From Acidobacteriota bacterium (lineage in GTDB: Bacteria; Acidobacteriota; Holophagae; Thermotomaculales; Thermotomaculaceae): DNA of 64,000 nt. The position numbers and the translations under genes are program-made. Below the pieces are notes generated by a model, which was given only the letters and a program-made list of their open reading frames with translations, had not been told where the DNA came from and searched no databases. The stretch covers positions 23,759 through 87,758 of the forward strand of contig JAADGL010000032.1 of assembly GCA_013152385.1 (NCBI GenBank), written 5' to 3'. Position 1 is the stretch's first letter; each line of letters begins with the position of its first letter. Shown here piece by piece: positions 63,469-64,000 of this stretch.

Positions 63469-64000
63469 ATGAATCAACAAATCATAGATATTTCGGACTT
63501 CAAAATTCCGAAAGAAAAAATGCTGCGGTATCTGAATCTGCTGTGGCTGATTCCCCTGCTGATACTGGCTTTGGGAAGCTGGTACACCATTCAGCCGGAC
63601 GAAGTCGGCGTCATTCAGCAATTCGGCCGCTACAGCCGGACAGAGACTCCGGGGCTTCATTTTAAAATACCGTTAATTGAAACCGTCACCAAAGTTCCGG
63701 TGAAACGGCAGATGAAAATGGAATTCGGGTTCCGCACCCTTCACGCGGGAATCCGCTCTCAGTATTCCACAAAAAATTATTATGAAGAATCCATGATGCT
63801 GACCGGAGACCTCGGTATCGGTGAGATTGAATGGATTGTCCAGTATAAAATTCAGGATCCGGTGAAGTATCTGTTCCGGGTGAGGGATGTGAAGGGGACG
63901 TTCCGGAACATCTGCGAGGCTTCCATGCGGCAGGTGGTGGGGGACCGCTCCATCAATGAAGTGCTGACCACCGGAAGAGAGGAAATTGCCATGGCGGCCC
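63469..64000 (+). CDS. hflK: FtsH regulator HflK (SPFH/band 7), cut by window edge
   Basis: Translation from ATG 63469 gives a cytoplasmic amino end, one membrane span (about 25-45) and an SPFH domain: TIQPDEVGVIQQFGRY, PGLHFKIPLIETV, LTGDLGIGEIEWIVQYKI and MRQVVGDRSI. It is HflK by the LTGD-x-EWIVQY element. It would form a cage around FtsH with HflC. About 177 residues are in the window. AGAGGAG lies before the start. Confidence 0.9.
   Translation, partial: MNQQIIDISDFKIPKEKMLRYLNLLWLIPLLILALGSWYTIQPDEVGVIQQFGRYSRTETPGLHFKIPLIETVTKVPVKRQMKMEFGFRTLHAGIRSQYSTKNYYEESMMLTGDLGIGEIEWIVQYKIQDPVKYLFRVRDVKGTFRNICEASMRQVVGDRSINEVLTTGREEIAMAA

Noticed and set aside
1..64000. tRNA genes, rRNA, CRISPR arrays, insertion sequences, toxin-antitoxin or anti-phage genes
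   Set aside because: I looked for GGTTCGAATCC-type T-loops, spaced direct repeats, transposases and paired small genes and found none that hold up; reading by eye could miss degenerate cases.

Overview
This is a gene-dense stretch of a Gram-negative bacterial chromosome at roughly 50% GC. It holds about 50 protein genes and no rRNA, tRNA, CRISPR array, insertion sequence or prophage that I can recognise. Many neighbouring genes overlap by ATGA, so the operons are translationally coupled. A menaquinone-type methyltransferase, multiheme cytochromes c fused to or paired with cytochrome b, a peptidoglycan/rod-shape gene set, a propeller-type diguanylate cyclase, DUF4416 and a possible NADase-type glycan-binding protein together suggest an anaerobic, respiring, rod-shaped bacterium. 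Acidobacteriota or a nearby deep lineage is my best guess, but it is inference and not proven by any marker here.

Layout. 1-4290 (minus strand): a methionine operon, lysC-metY-metA-metF, behind a strong promoter and a long folded leader that looks like a riboswitch. 4300-10400: menG/ubiE, a phosphoesterase, typA, a glycosyltransferase, a nucleotide-sugar epimerase and a DUF4416 gene. 10500-15700: alaS, a lytic transglycosylase and an MBL-fold hydrolase in one coupled operon, then a secreted protein of unknown role. 15850-23060: an electron-transfer locus. A single minus-strand gene encodes an 11-heme cytochrome c fused to cytochrome b. Divergent from it, across a 650-bp gap, a four-gene operon encodes cytochrome b, a 9-heme cytochrome c, another cytochrome b and a 17-heme cytochrome c with one extra CX3CH site. 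23100-26010: a membrane diguanylate cyclase with a sensory propeller.

26070-31800 (minus): mreC-mreD-mrdA-rodA, then a lipid kinase and plsC. mreC seems to start at ATT. 31830-35740: sppA coupled to an S9 peptidase. 35825-39640 (minus): mreB, a GAF-GGDEF cyclase and a FecR-domain protein. 39700-45540: a TIGR02757 protein, guaA, a glycosyltransferase, a secreted protein, uppP and tatD. 45680-51130: one 1164-residue gene in which the lipid II flippase MurJ, the lipid II synthase MurG and a helical-repeat tail are fused in frame, overlapping mraY and followed by a TPR gene. 51250-57100: a nucleoside-kinase-like gene, panB, panC, nadA and a Lon-family protease. 57160 to the end: a secreted glycan-binding-like protein, xer recombinase, an M20 dipeptidase, a large secreted PKD-domain protein and the start of hflK.

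How the parts fit. MraY makes lipid I, the MurG part makes lipid II, the MurJ part flips it, and UppP (two genes upstream) recycles the carrier. The Mre/Rod/PBP2 set would use that lipid II for side-wall growth. The cytochrome locus probably takes electrons from menaquinol through the cytochrome b subunits to long heme wires outside the inner membrane. The MurJ-MurG-tail fusion, the paired fused and split cytochrome modules, and the two folded leaders are the most notable items.
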